64,000 nt of DNA from Hydrogenovibrio sp965140365 (GTDB taxonomy: Bacteria; Pseudomonadota; Gammaproteobacteria; Thiomicrospirales; Thiomicrospiraceae). Below the pieces are notes generated by a model. It did no database searches. It saw only the letters and a list, made by a program, of their open reading frames with translations, and was not told the DNA's origin. The position numbers and the translations under genes were made by a program. The stretch lies in the NCBI GenBank assembly GCA_965140365.1, contig OZ223196.1. One strand, given 5' to 3'. Each line of letters starts with the position of its first letter. Within the stretch, counting starts at the first letter, position 1. Of this stretch, positions 17,277-26,450 are shown one piece after another.

Positions 17277-17301
17277 AAAAATCGCCAGGCCTGGCGATTT
17301 T
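17277..17301. terminator. Terminator of the DUF1275 gene with CCAGGCCTGG core
   Basis: AAAATCGCCAGG followed by CCTGGCGATTTTCG is a perfect palindromic stem with T-runs on both strands. It lies a few bases past the DUF1275 stop on the minus strand. Confidence 0.85.
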
Positions 17302-17307
17302 CGTTAT

Positions 17308-17988
17308 TCATGAAGGTTTGGTTTTCCGGATCAAGGCATGGAAATAAATCCAAGCCAATATTGCGTTTAAGGCCGCAGGCAGTAATAACGAAAGATACCC
17401 GAACCACTGAAAACTGAAAATGCCGATTAGGCCACCCAGAATAAAGCCTATGAGTATGGCGAATAATAGCCAGGTTTTCCAGGAGAAAGCCGTACCGGTG
17501 CGAAAACGGTGGGCAATGGAAACCCCAATGTCCGTGGTGATGCCGGTGACGTGGGTGGTCCGAATCTGCAAGCCTTTATAGCTGGCAACCATGGCATTTT
17601 GCAAGCCGCAAGCCAGGGCACTGAACATTAAAGCCAGAAGGTTGACGGAGTAAGCCATGACGGCGGCCACCGTCAGTATGGCGGCATTTAGAAAAAGGGC
17701 GACGCCGTAGCTTTTATCTTCTTTGTATTGACTGTGACCGATAATGAAACCGGATAAAAAAGCACCCATAATAAAGCTTAGTAAAATGGATAAGCTGATG
17801 ATGAACGGTTTCCAGTCAAAATGAAAACCGCTGTCGCTAAGGTGGGAAGCCACCCCAGTCATCTGGCTGACCGGCAGACCGAATTCAATCAGCATGATGC
17901 TGTTGATAAAGCCGGCAATGGCCGACATACCGATGGCAATGGCAAAGACCTTGGAAACACTGTAGTCGTGTGGGGTGGTGTTGAGCAC
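17308..17988 (-). CDS. DUF1275 (YoaK-type) membrane protein
   Basis: A 226-residue protein with six predicted transmembrane helices and the DUF1275 pattern: GFINSIMLIEFGLPVSQMTGVASHL near the N-terminus and ACGLQNAMVASYKGLQIRTTHVTGITTDIG in the middle. These are conserved polar stretches in helices typical of YoaK/YoaE-like proteins. The function is unknown; transport is usually suggested. It stands alone between two other minus-strand membrane genes. Confidence 0.86.
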   Translation of the reverse strand: MLNTTPHDYSVSKVFAIAIGMSAIAGFINSIMLIEFGLPVSQMTGVASHLSDSGFHFDWKPFIISLSILLSFIMGAFLSGFIIGHSQYKEDKSYGVALFLNAAILTVAAVMAYSVNLLALMFSALACGLQNAMVASYKGLQIRTTHVTGITTDIGVSIAHRFRTGTAFSWKTWLLFAILIGFILGGLIGIFSFQWFGYLSLLLPAALNAILAWIYFHALIRKTKPS

Positions 17989-18081
17989 GTAATCCTCTTT
18001 TGGAACCTAGAGCGGATAAAGTTAAAAAACTAAAATACGCCTTATAACCCCAGTTGTAAAGAGGGATTGGGTGGAATTTTG

Positions 18082-18630
18082 CTAGTCCAGCATTTGATGG
18101 CCGACGTAAGAAAAAATACCAATCATAATGCCCGTCAGGAATTGAGCGTGTACCAGATAAGAAAACTGGCGTAATTGACGGGGTGAAAATTTCCAGCGCA
18201 GAAAAAAGCCAAACAAGCCCTGCCAAACCAGAAGTAACATCACGACTTGAAACAGCAATATTTCAAAATGAAAGCCGACCAGTAAAATATGCAAAAAGGT
18301 TACCGCCAAGGTCGCGACACCAACATAGACATGGGTTCGGTTTAAGGGCACTAAAAGTTTTTGAATCAGAGATTGTGTTGGCTGATAGAGCATATTCGGC
18401 ACCATACGATCGGCAACCGAACCTTTTTCGAATAGCAGCTTCAGTAAGGTACGGGCATAGATGAATAATAGCAACCAAAGCGCGATTTCCCCAAAGCCTT
18501 CACCGATTTCCGTGAGGAAGGTTTCATCTTCCTGTTGCGGCGGCAAACGGTTGCGAGCATAAAAATAATAGGCGAGCGAAACGGCGAAAATGCTCGCCGT
18601 GTAGATGAGCAGGGTTCTAAAGGATTTCAT
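18082..18630 (-). CDS. Four-helix membrane protein with His pairs, possible heme protein
   Basis: A 182-residue protein with about five hydrophobic segments (7-25, 45-63, 97-120, 122-143, 155-178). Histidines lie inside or near helices 3 and 5 (LNRTHVYVG, FLHILLVGFHFE, YLVHAQF), a spacing that recalls b-type cytochrome or ferric-reductase-like bundles. No other domain is visible, and heme binding is only an inference. It is on the same strand as the DUF1275 gene but 93 bases away. Confidence 0.55.
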   Translation of the reverse strand: MKSFRTLLIYTASIFAVSLAYYFYARNRLPPQQEDETFLTEIGEGFGEIALWLLLFIYARTLLKLLFEKGSVADRMVPNMLYQPTQSLIQKLLVPLNRTHVYVGVATLAVTFLHILLVGFHFEILLFQVVMLLLVWQGLFGFFLRWKFSPRQLRQFSYLVHAQFLTGIMIGIFSYVGHQMLD

Positions 18631-18659
18631 TGGCTGCGATTGATGTTTAGCGCGCCTGA

Positions 18660-18857
18660 TTAACCGTATTTTTCTTTACAGCGTTCGATGGCATCCCAGT
18701 AAGCTTTATTGTCTTTCGGGTTATCTTTGGTGCTGTCCCAAAGCTGGCTGGCTTTTTCTTTACACTCTCTCAATTCGGCATTTTCACAGCCGCTGAGCAT
18801 GACTAGGCTTGAAGTAAATAATGATACCAGGATAAAACGTGAAACCAGGGTACGCAT
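18660..18857 (-). CDS. Small lipoprotein
   Basis: A 65-residue protein with a lipoprotein signal: basic start, hydrophobic 9-19 and lipobox LSGC with Cys24. The mature part is about 42 residues, charged, with CKEKASQLWDS and RCKEKYG, so two further cysteines that could pair. The ribosome site AGGAAG is well placed. EexN-like small lipoproteins have a similar look, but I would not assign that family. It is the first gene of a possible unit with the 182-residue membrane protein 29 bases downstream. Confidence 0.7.
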   Translation of the reverse strand: MRTLVSRFILVSLFTSSLVMLSGCENAELRECKEKASQLWDSTKDNPKDNKAYWDAIERCKEKYG

Positions 18858-19074
18858 GATAGAGGCTTCCTTTATAACGGAATGAATTCAAAATTCAAGT
18901 GTATCAAATCCCTCAGCGTTCACAAGTGATTTTACTTATAGTGAAACTAAAAACCTGAATGCTTAATCGGTATCTATTTCTCTGGGCTGATATGCGCGAT
19001 ACGAGCGTTAATTGATTGATTTCGGATGTTTTATTAGAGGTCTGTCTCGGTTTTCAGTATGATAGCGCCATCTG

Positions 19075-19119
19075 CAAGGGAACCTCGTGCAAGAGAACCT
19101 CGTACAAGGGAACCTCTGA
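19075..19119 (+). repeat. Three 15-bp tandem repeats upstream of dgt
   Basis: CAAGGGAACCTCGTG, CAAGAGAACCTCGTA and CAAGGGAACCTCTGA follow one another without a gap, ending 34 bases before the dgt ATG. The last copy runs on into TTGAATCGAATTT, so it resembles the termini of the large element at 59280-59551 (GGAACCT.TGATT.AATC). The rest of the 296-base gap 18858-19153 shows only AT-rich promoter-like sequence. Confidence 0.8.
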
Positions 19120-19153
19120 TTGAATCGAATTTATAAAGTTAACAGGAGTTGGC

Positions 19154-20512
19154 ATGCATCGCGCGCTTCGAGAAGAAAAAGACTGGACACAACGTTATAC
19201 GGATTTTTTGGAAAATCAGGCCTCCCGTGAAGCGCGTATTGTGTATCAACGTGATCGGGCGCGGGTGATTCACTCGGCCTCGTTTCGGCGTTTGCAAGCG
19301 AAAACCCAAATATTCGGTTTGAATGAGTCCGATTTTTACCGCACACGTTTGACCCATTCGATGGAAGTGGCGCAAATTGGCTCAGGCCTCGTAGAACAGC
19401 TGATTACGGTTGGTGATGGTCGGGATTATCTGGATTGGTTGCCATCGTTTTATCTGATTGAAGCCATCTGCTTAGCACACGATTTGGGTCACCCGCCTTA
19501 CGGTCATGGCGGGGAAGTGGCCTTGAATTATATGATGCGGACACATGGCGGTTTTGAAGGCAATGCTCAAACGTTACGCATTTTAGCCCGCTTGGGTGAA
19601 TACACTCCTAAAAACGGTATCGACCTGTCACGCCGCGCCACGCTCGGCGTTCTGAAATACCCGGCGATTTACGATGAAGTGATTGCGTTGAACGAACCCT
19701 ATCAAAGCCAAATGCAGGAGCCGGACGCGTTTGATTTCAGAACGTTGGATATGAGCCGTTGGTATCCCCCGAAAGCCAGCGTATTCCTGGAAGAGAAAAC
19801 TCAGTTTGAATGGGTGCTGGATTTGTTTTCCGATTCCGATAAGGAGCTGTTCACGCAATTGAAACCGAATGAACAAGGCTTTCATAAGACCCAATATAAA
19901 GCGTTGGATACCACCATTATGGAATTGGCGGACGACATTGCTTATGGCATTCACGACCTGGAAGATGCGGTCGCCATGGGCATGGTGGGGCGGGAGCTCT
20001 GGCAGGCGGAAGTCATGGAGCACCCGGATTTCAAACAATATCCTCTGTGGGACGAGGTCATGACGGAACGTTTGTTCAGCCCGCGTTCCAAAGATCGCAA
20101 GCACGCCATCAGCAAAATGGTGGGCATTATGGTGGAAAGCGTTTATATCGATGAAAACGAAGTGTTTGAGCATCCATTACTGCGCTACCAAGCCAAGCTC
20201 GGTCAAGCGGAAATGACGGTATTGGAATTGTTGAAAACGTTCGTGTATGTCCACGTCATCACCTTGCCGGAAGTAAAAGGCATGGAGTACAAAGGGCAAT
20301 TGATTACGTTGGATTTGTTTAAATCTTTGCGTGCCAACCCTCAAGCCTTGCTACCACGAAACACCTTTATGAAGTACGATCAATCCGATTCGGAACGGGA
20401 CCGTCAACGTGTGATTTCCGATTATATTGCCGGCATGACCAATACCTATGCTTCACGTATGTATGAGAAGTTTTTCACCGCGTCCCAAGGATCGATTTTT
20501 GACCGAATTTAG
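19154..20512 (+). CDS. dgt: Deoxyguanosinetriphosphate triphosphohydrolase (dGTPase)
   Basis: HD-domain enzyme hydrolysing dGTP (or other dNTPs) to nucleoside and triphosphate. The 452-residue product has the family N-terminus ASREARIVYQRDRARVIHSASFRRLQAKTQ, metal His in RTRLTHSMEV, and the HD motif LAHDLGHPPYGHGGE near 115; ADDIAYGIHDLEDA supplies the later metal ligand. Length and insert pattern fit the Dgt type of about 440-500 residues. Family members control dNTP pools, and some act against phage. The start has GGAG (AACAGGAG) upstream. Confidence 0.95.
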   Translation: MHRALREEKDWTQRYTDFLENQASREARIVYQRDRARVIHSASFRRLQAKTQIFGLNESDFYRTRLTHSMEVAQIGSGLVEQLITVGDGRDYLDWLPSFYLIEAICLAHDLGHPPYGHGGEVALNYMMRTHGGFEGNAQTLRILARLGEYTPKNGIDLSRRATLGVLKYPAIYDEVIALNEPYQSQMQEPDAFDFRTLDMSRWYPPKASVFLEEKTQFEWVLDLFSDSDKELFTQLKPNEQGFHKTQYKALDTTIMELADDIAYGIHDLEDAVAMGMVGRELWQAEVMEHPDFKQYPLWDEVMTERLFSPRSKDRKHAISKMVGIMVESVYIDENEVFEHPLLRYQAKLGQAEMTVLELLKTFVYVHVITLPEVKGMEYKGQLITLDLFKSLRANPQALLPRNTFMKYDQSDSERDRQRVISDYIAGMTNTYASRMYEKFFTASQGSIFDRI

Positions 20513-20538
20513 GACTGGAAATCGAGGTGAATTTATTT

Positions 20539-22815
20539 CTATATTTTACTTGAGATGAATTGTTCAAGTTCTTTATATTTCAAGGGTTTTGAAAAGTAGT
20601 ACCCTTGAAATAATTCACATTCATAATCGCATAATTGTTGTAGCTGTTCGAGGGTTTCCACACCTTCCGCCAGAGTGCGCATATTCAGTTTTTGACCGAT
20701 TTCGATAATACTTTCCACCAAGCCTTGGTCGGATGGTTTGTTCAGGATATTATCAATAAAGCTCTTGTCTATTTTCAGTTCGTCGAAGGGTAATTTTCGC
20801 AACAGGCTCAAGGAAGAAAAGCCGGTTCCGAAGTCGTCCAGGGATAACCAGATACCACGTCGCTGGAGTCGAATCAACAAATCACGGACGTATTCAAAGT
20901 CTTCAATGAACAAGGATTCGGTCACTTCAATGGTGAGTCGGTCGGCCGGGTAGTCATTTTTTTGAATGGCTTCTGTTAAGTCACGATAGAAGCCGTGGCT
21001 CATAAACTGGCGGGCCGACACATTGAGCGAGAGGCGAAAGTGTACGTCGTGGTTTTTTTGAAATTCGGCCATCTGGCACAAAGCGGTGTCGAGAATGTAA
21101 TGGCCGAGTTCCGGCATATAGCCGATTTCCTCGGCAATCGGGATGAATTCAGCCGGTGATATTTCACCAAAGGTGGTGTTTTGCCAGCGTGCTAACGCCT
21201 CCACGCCGTGTAGTTTTTGGTTTCGGTCCAGTTGGGGCTGATAGACCACGTAAATTTCGTTGTATTTGATGGCCTGGCGGAGCTTGTGTTCCAGATGAAC
21301 CTTGTGCAGGGTATTTTGGCGCATGGTTTCGGAAAAGAATGCCACGGCATTTTTATGCTTTTTGGCATGATACATCGCCATGTCTGCCCGGCTGAGAATG
21401 GTTTTGAGGGTGTCGCCGTCTTGCGGGTATTGTGCGATGCCGATACTCATCCCAAGGTTGAAGCGCATGTCGTCAATGTGAAATGGCAGAGAAAGCGACT
21501 TAATGAAGCTGTGGGCCAGTGCTGATACGTCGTTCGATGTGGAATGCACGATGATAACGAATTCATCACCGCCGAAGCGAATCACCGAGTCTGTTTTGTG
21601 CAAGAGGGCTTTGAAACGTTTCGATACTTCGGTCAGCACAGTATCGCCGGTTTCGTGTCCGAAATTGTCGTTGATGTTTTTGAAGTTATCCAGGTCGAGA
21701 AACATTAAACTGTATTCGTGGTTGGGGTTGCTCTCTAATTGGTGTTTGAGTTCGGTGTCCAAGTAATAACGGTTGGGCAAATTGGTGAGCGGATCATGCG
21801 TGGCCTGATGCAGCAGTCGACTACGGGTGCGTTCTTCGTAGTTGGCGATGGTTCGGAACAGTGCGAAGGTAATGATGATTGCAATCAGGAAAAAAGAGCT
21901 GTAAGTCATCATGACTCTACCGAACTCCGGCGTAAGGGTTTTGATTGGTTGGAACAGTGTTACCCAAAGGTCATAGCGTTGGTTATAGACCACGCTGCCC
22001 AGCATTTTGTTGTTGAAAACTTTTGAGTCCAAATCGAACGCGAAAGGGGTTGAGTAGTGTTTCATTTCTTCCAGTGTCAGGCCATAGCGTTCGCGATAAT
22101 TGCGTTTCAAGCGCCCCAGTAGTTCATCCGACAGCGGGTGCATATAGAACTTATCATAATCGCTTTTTGGAATACCGGTCACGAATAGGCGGTAATAGTT
22201 CAAGTCGCTGATAATGTCCGCGTGACGAGATTCTTCCAGACGAAAATTGCTGAGGAAGTTGGCTTCACCCACTTTTAAGGCGGTAATGATGACGGCGACA
22301 ACCTTTCCGGTTTCATCTCGCAGGGCTTTTCGCATGGGAAGGAGCCAGGTATTGAGCGCGGGATAATCGTACGTCCGTCCGAGAATCATCTTCTGACTTT
22401 CCAATGCTTTTTGAAAGGAATCTCGGGTAATGTCGTTTTCCAGGAAATTGACGGCTTTGTCGATGTTGAGATTGGAGCTGAAAGCGATCATGTCACCTTG
22501 TGGCGTCGCCAACCCAAAACCCGCCAGAACCGGCTTGGCCGTCAGCATCTTGTCGAACAGTTTTTGGGTTTTTGTCAGATCCTGATAGGTGTTGTTTTGA
22601 AGTAATTGTGCACCGAGCAAATCAAGCAGCAGTTCGTTTTCGACCAAGGTACTTTGCATGATGTGGTTGAGCAAACTGGTGTCCGCAGAGAGTTCGCGGG
22701 ACAGCTCGGTTTTCATGCTGTTGTATTTGCTGACCGACAAAGAGATGAAGACGGCCGCACTGACGGCGAGAATCAGGTAGAAAAGCCCCCATATATTAGA
22801 GTTTAGCCGCTTCAT
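20539..22815 (-). CDS. Membrane GGDEF-EAL protein with periplasmic sensor domain
   Basis: A 758-residue cyclic di-GMP signalling protein. TM helix at about 8-28, a periplasmic dCache-like region (about 30-300), a second TM (about 305-327), a GGDEF domain (about 340-500) with intact RFGGDEFV, then an EAL domain (about 515-750) with HGVEALARW and catalytic residues in SLDDFGTGFSSL and ADGV-type motifs (LAEGVET). Both active sites look intact, so the net direction (synthesis or breakdown) cannot be told. It is monocistronic and convergent with dgt. Confidence 0.93.
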   Translation of the reverse strand: MKRLNSNIWGLFYLILAVSAAVFISLSVSKYNSMKTELSRELSADTSLLNHIMQSTLVENELLLDLLGAQLLQNNTYQDLTKTQKLFDKMLTAKPVLAGFGLATPQGDMIAFSSNLNIDKAVNFLENDITRDSFQKALESQKMILGRTYDYPALNTWLLPMRKALRDETGKVVAVIITALKVGEANFLSNFRLEESRHADIISDLNYYRLFVTGIPKSDYDKFYMHPLSDELLGRLKRNYRERYGLTLEEMKHYSTPFAFDLDSKVFNNKMLGSVVYNQRYDLWVTLFQPIKTLTPEFGRVMMTYSSFFLIAIIITFALFRTIANYEERTRSRLLHQATHDPLTNLPNRYYLDTELKHQLESNPNHEYSLMFLDLDNFKNINDNFGHETGDTVLTEVSKRFKALLHKTDSVIRFGGDEFVIIVHSTSNDVSALAHSFIKSLSLPFHIDDMRFNLGMSIGIAQYPQDGDTLKTILSRADMAMYHAKKHKNAVAFFSETMRQNTLHKVHLEHKLRQAIKYNEIYVVYQPQLDRNQKLHGVEALARWQNTTFGEISPAEFIPIAEEIGYMPELGHYILDTALCQMAEFQKNHDVHFRLSLNVSARQFMSHGFYRDLTEAIQKNDYPADRLTIEVTESLFIEDFEYVRDLLIRLQRRGIWLSLDDFGTGFSSLSLLRKLPFDELKIDKSFIDNILNKPSDQGLVESIIEIGQKLNMRTLAEGVETLEQLQQLCDYECELFQGYYFSKPLKYKELEQFISSKI

Positions 22816-22897
22816 GAATGCTTGAACCTTCGGTCAATGGTTTGAATCTATCTTATTGGATTTTTAGAAAAAAAGGAATCGGAAGAAGCTTGAAAGC

Positions 22898-24085
22898 TTA
22901 TTTTGGAAGATAGTACTTCTTCGCCACAGCGGGTTTCAATGGTTTCGAAAAACGGCCACACCTTAAAGGGTATAAAGGCCTGGCCGTTTTGCCGGAGAGG
23001 CTTAGGGCGTCTTTTTGACGTTGCAGGGCCCAGTCACGGTGCTCCAAAACCAGCTCAGAATCGGTCGAAAGGGTTTCCAGCGCTTGTACAATGCGTCGGC
23101 TGAGGTCGGTATCTTCTAGGGCATTGCCCAGTGCGATGCACAGGTTGCGTTGCCATTGTTCAAAACCGATTCGGCGTATTGGCGAGCCTTCAAAATGGTT
23201 CAAGAACTCGGCTTCGTTCCAGTCGAGTAGTTCCAATAAACTGGCAGAGTCCAGCGCGTGTTTAGGCTTGAAAGCGGTTTCTTCGGTGGCTTCGGTGAAT
23301 TTATTCCAAGGGCAGACCAGCTGACAGTCGTCACAGCCGTAAATACGGTTCCCCATTTTTTCACGCAACTCGGGGGCGATGACACCTTTGTATTCGATGG
23401 TTAAATAGGAAATGCAGCGGCGAGCATCCACCACGGCGTTATCGACGATGGCCTGTGTCGGGCATTCATCGATGCAGGCGGTGCAAGGCCCGCAGCCCTG
23501 TTTGTCAAATGGCGGGTCGATGGGCAATGGCAGGTTGGTGTAAAGCTCGCCCAGGAAAAACCAGGAACCGGCGCGGGGGTGGATAATCAAACTGTTTTTG
23601 CCGATAAAGCCCAAGCCGGCTTTTTCCGCCAAGGGGCGCTCAAGCACCGGAGCCGAGTCCACAAACGCCCGATAGTGAAACGATTCGGCTTTTTCCGACA
23701 GTTCGGCTTCGATTTTTGCGGCCAGCTGTTGTAAGCGTTTGCGCATCAGCTTGTGATAATCCTTGTGCAGTGCATAGCGGGAAACGTACGCCTGGCCGTT
23801 GGCTTGCAATTGCTCTATCGGGGAATGGGCATCTTGATCAAAATAATTCAAACGCACACTGATGACGCGGACCGTGCCGGGTTCAAGCTCGGCGGGACGG
23901 GTGCGTTTGGTGCCGTGGCGCGCCATATATTCCATGTCGCCGTGATAATGTTCGCCGAGCCAATTGAAATAATGGGCTTCATACGCAGACAGGTCCGTAT
24001 CGGTAATGCCAACATCGGCAAAGCCGAGCGCCTGGCCCCAATGTTTAATCTTCTCGGCAAGTTGGTATAATGGCGCTTCCGGCAT
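22898..24085 (-). CDS. queG: Epoxyqueuosine reductase QueG
   Basis: Catalyses the last step of queuosine synthesis in tRNA, reducing epoxyqueuosine with cobalamin and two 4Fe-4S clusters. The 395-residue product has both ferredoxin-type cysteine sets, CGPCTACIDECPTQAI and CDDCQLVCPWNKF, the N-terminal GFADVGITD and the PVLERPLAEKAGLGFIGKNSLI segment. Length is normal. It is divergent from tsaE, 82 bases apart. In E. coli queG is co-directional and separated from tsaE by nnrD; here it is inverted and nnrD is absent from the gap. Confidence 0.96.
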   Translation of the reverse strand: MPEAPLYQLAEKIKHWGQALGFADVGITDTDLSAYEAHYFNWLGEHYHGDMEYMARHGTKRTRPAELEPGTVRVISVRLNYFDQDAHSPIEQLQANGQAYVSRYALHKDYHKLMRKRLQQLAAKIEAELSEKAESFHYRAFVDSAPVLERPLAEKAGLGFIGKNSLIIHPRAGSWFFLGELYTNLPLPIDPPFDKQGCGPCTACIDECPTQAIVDNAVVDARRCISYLTIEYKGVIAPELREKMGNRIYGCDDCQLVCPWNKFTEATEETAFKPKHALDSASLLELLDWNEAEFLNHFEGSPIRRIGFEQWQRNLCIALGNALEDTDLSRRIVQALETLSTDSELVLEHRDWALQRQKDALSLSGKTARPLYPLRCGRFSKPLKPAVAKKYYLPK

Positions 24086-24167
24086 CTTGAAGAATGGTCT
24101 CGTATTTTTTAATTAAATGCCCTTGCTGTTCGTCAAGGTCGGTCACCGTCAGGAGTTGAGATTACCA

Positions 24168-24701
24168 ATGGTTCATTCAGAAACACATTCTAGCAAAAAT
24201 GATGGCGCTTCCGAGAAATGCGAATGGCATTTGGCGGACGAAGCCGCCACTCAAGCGTTTGCCGAAGCCTGTGCTGAGATGTGTCGCGATGAATTCGCCT
24301 TTCGGCCAGGCCTGGTGGTTTATCTGCAAGGCGACTTGGGGGCAGGCAAGTCGTTTTTCTCCCGTGCCTTTATTCAACGCTTTTTGCCGAACCAGAAAGT
24401 GAAAAGCCCGACCTATACATTAGTGGAAACTTACCCGACGGACGAGGGGCCGATTCTGCATTTTGACCTTTATCGTTTATGTGACCCCGAAGAACTCGAG
24501 TTTCTAGCGATTCGCGACCTGATGACGCCGCCGTTTATCGCGCTGGTGGAATGGCCGTCAAAAGGCGTTGGGATTTTGCCGGAAGCGGATTTGCGCATTG
24601 AATTATCGCCGGACGGCACCGGGCGAAAAGTTTCGGTAACCCCCATAAAACCGGCTTTTGAAGCGTTTGTCAGAAAACTGACAAAAAAATTGGCACGGTA
24701 A
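24168..24701 (+). CDS. tsaE: tRNA t6A modification ATPase TsaE
   Basis: TsaE is the ATPase that helps TsaD/TsaB make threonylcarbamoyladenosine in tRNA. The ATG at 24168 (AGGAG upstream) gives 177 residues; an ATG at 24117 would add 17 but has no ribosome site. P-loop GDLGAGKSFFSR, KSPTYTLVETY, LHFDLYRL and the late LVEWPSKG match the family; Ser replaces the more common Thr after the P-loop Lys. It heads the tsaE-amidase-mutL-miaA-hfq-hfl run. A CCAGGCCTGG copy at 24306-24315 is read Pro-Gly-Leu. Confidence 0.94.
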   Translation: MVHSETHSSKNDGASEKCEWHLADEAATQAFAEACAEMCRDEFAFRPGLVVYLQGDLGAGKSFFSRAFIQRFLPNQKVKSPTYTLVETYPTDEGPILHFDLYRLCDPEELEFLAIRDLMTPPFIALVEWPSKGVGILPEADLRIELSPDGTGRKVSVTPIKPAFEAFVRKLTKKLAR

Positions 24702-24755
24702 TTGATTATGGCTACTCACGTGATATTTAAAATACAAAATACAGTGGGTAGTGCC

Positions 24756-26348
24756 ATGATCAGAAAAAATAGCTCCAACATCCTGAGAAACGCCATTACG
24801 ATGCTTGTTGTCGTTATGGTGGTTGTAATGTCTTCCACCGCTTGGGCGGCGTCCTTGACCAAAATGCGTTTGGGCCAAGGTACCGATAAAACCCGTGTGG
24901 TCTTTGAAATCAAGAAAAATCATCGCTTTGAAATCACCGAGTTGAAAAATCCGGCCCGCATCGTGGTTGATTTTTACAAAGCGGATAACCAACTGACCTT
25001 TTCGAAAATGAAATTCCTGGACGCGCGCATCAAAGGTGCACGTGTCAAAAACCAATCCAAGCGCACCCGTGTGGTGTTGGATTTGCGCGACGATTTTGAT
25101 TATCGCTATTTCACATTGGCGAAAAACAAACGCGGTGCCGAGCGTGTGGTGATTGACGTGACCAACGTCAAGCAATCCGCTGTATTGGCGAAAAAAGCCA
25201 AAGCGCAGCCAAAGCCGACGAAAACCGTGGCCAAAGTGAAAAAAACGGTGGTGAAAGCCAAACCGACTCAAGTCGCGAAAGCCTCTGTTAAAAAAGCGCC
25301 GGAAAAGGCGATGAAAAAAGCGGTGAAAAAAATCGCTCAAAAAGAAGCTCCGAAAACGGTTAAAAAAGCCGCTGTTAAAGTGGCCAAAGTCACGCCGGCG
25401 AAAAAAGAAATGTCCACCAACGCGCAGACGCAAACCCTGTTGAATAAGGACAGCGATATTTTTGCACCGCAAAATAAAGAATTGGTGGTCGCCATCGATG
25501 CCGGACACGGCGGTAAAGACACCGGCGCCATCGGCCATAACCGCCTTCGCGAAAAAGACGTGGTGTTGCGATTGGCGAAAAAACTGAAAAAATACATTGA
25601 TGCCAAACCCGGAATGCGCGCGGTCTTGACGCGTGAAAAGGATGTGTTCATTCCATTGCACAAACGGGTTCGCATCGCTCACCAGAAAGACGCCGACATC
25701 TTCCTGTCTTTGCACGCCGATGCGTTTCCGAATCCCAAAGCGCGTGGCGGTTCGGTGTATATCTTGTCCACCACCGGGGCCAGTAGTGTGATGGCGCGTA
25801 TTTTGGCGAAATCCGAAAACGCTTCCTTGCAGGATGTGAAGTTAAAAGGGCGTGATGCCGACGTGGCCTTCGTTCTGTCCGATCTAACGCGTTCCGCAAA
25901 CATCCGTGCCAGCCGCAAACTGGGACAAGTGATCTTGGGCGAGATGGGCAAAAACGTGCATTTGCATAAAAAATCGGTTCAGTCCGCCAATTTTGCAGTC
26001 TTGAAATCCATCGACATGCCATCGTTGTTGATTGAAACGGCCTTTATTTCCAACCCGGGTGAAGCCAGAAAACTGAGTTCGGACCGCTTCCAAACGCAAA
26101 TGGCGCGTTCCATTGTCAGTGGGCTGGATAAGTTTGTGAAACGCAATGCCACCAAACCACGTTGGGGCGAGCAGCTTTACGTTCACTACCGTGTGCAGAA
26201 AGGGGATACTCTGTCTGAAATCGCCGAGAACTACAATATTTCCACTTACAAGCTGAAAAAAATCAACAACATTAAAAAAGCCGATCGCCTATACGTTGGC
26301 AAAAAACTGCGTATCCCGGTTTCCGAAGATGTGATTGCTTCCTTGTAA
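24756..26348 (+). CDS. amiC: N-acetylmuramoyl-L-alanine amidase (AMIN, Amidase_3, LysM)
   Basis: Periplasmic cell-wall hydrolase that splits daughter cells. From the ATG at 24756 the product is 530 residues: signal peptide (about 1-30, ending TAWAA), AMIN domain (about 32-135), a linker of about 80 residues made almost wholly of Lys, Ala, Val and Pro, an Amidase_3 domain (from VAIDAGHGGKDTGAIG, with zinc ligands in AGHGG and SLHADAF), and a C-terminal LysM (VHYRVQKGDTLSEIAENYNIS). Upstream starts at 24702 (TTG) and 24708 (ATG) would give an unusually long signal n-region. The linker is far more basic than in relatives I know. AmiB rather than AmiC is equally possible as a name. Confidence 0.92.
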   Translation: MIRKNSSNILRNAITMLVVVMVVVMSSTAWAASLTKMRLGQGTDKTRVVFEIKKNHRFEITELKNPARIVVDFYKADNQLTFSKMKFLDARIKGARVKNQSKRTRVVLDLRDDFDYRYFTLAKNKRGAERVVIDVTNVKQSAVLAKKAKAQPKPTKTVAKVKKTVVKAKPTQVAKASVKKAPEKAMKKAVKKIAQKEAPKTVKKAAVKVAKVTPAKKEMSTNAQTQTLLNKDSDIFAPQNKELVVAIDAGHGGKDTGAIGHNRLREKDVVLRLAKKLKKYIDAKPGMRAVLTREKDVFIPLHKRVRIAHQKDADIFLSLHADAFPNPKARGGSVYILSTTGASSVMARILAKSENASLQDVKLKGRDADVAFVLSDLTRSANIRASRKLGQVILGEMGKNVHLHKKSVQSANFAVLKSIDMPSLLIETAFISNPGEARKLSSDRFQTQMARSIVSGLDKFVKRNATKPRWGEQLYVHYRVQKGDTLSEIAENYNISTYKLKKINNIKKADRLYVGKKLRIPVSEDVIASL

Positions 26349-26418
26349 CCATCTCGTGCAAAGCTTTCTATTTATCAAACCCACATTCATTTTTTGAATA
26401 TCACGTAATATCACGTTC

Positions 26419-26450
26419 GCCAGGCCCTTCTCAGGGGGCTTGGCTTTTTT
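26419..26450 (+). terminator. Terminator after the amidase gene
   Basis: GCCAGGCCC and GGGGGCTTGGC pair around TTCTCA and are followed by TTTTTTT, a normal Rho-independent terminator. A separate CCAGGCCTGG copy follows at once (26453-26462). So mutL probably has its own promoter in the remaining gap. Confidence 0.75.

Noticed and set aside
19154..20512. dgt as part of an anti-phage island
   Set aside because: Although dGTPases can act in defence, the flanking genes are housekeeping or signalling and nothing suggests a mobile defence locus.
24603..25715. Long antisense ORF (370 codons) opposite tsaE and the amidase gene
   Set aside because: Its Phe/Arg/His-rich translation is the mirror of the Lys/Ala-rich amidase linker; it has no domain or ribosome site, and the sense genes are clear.
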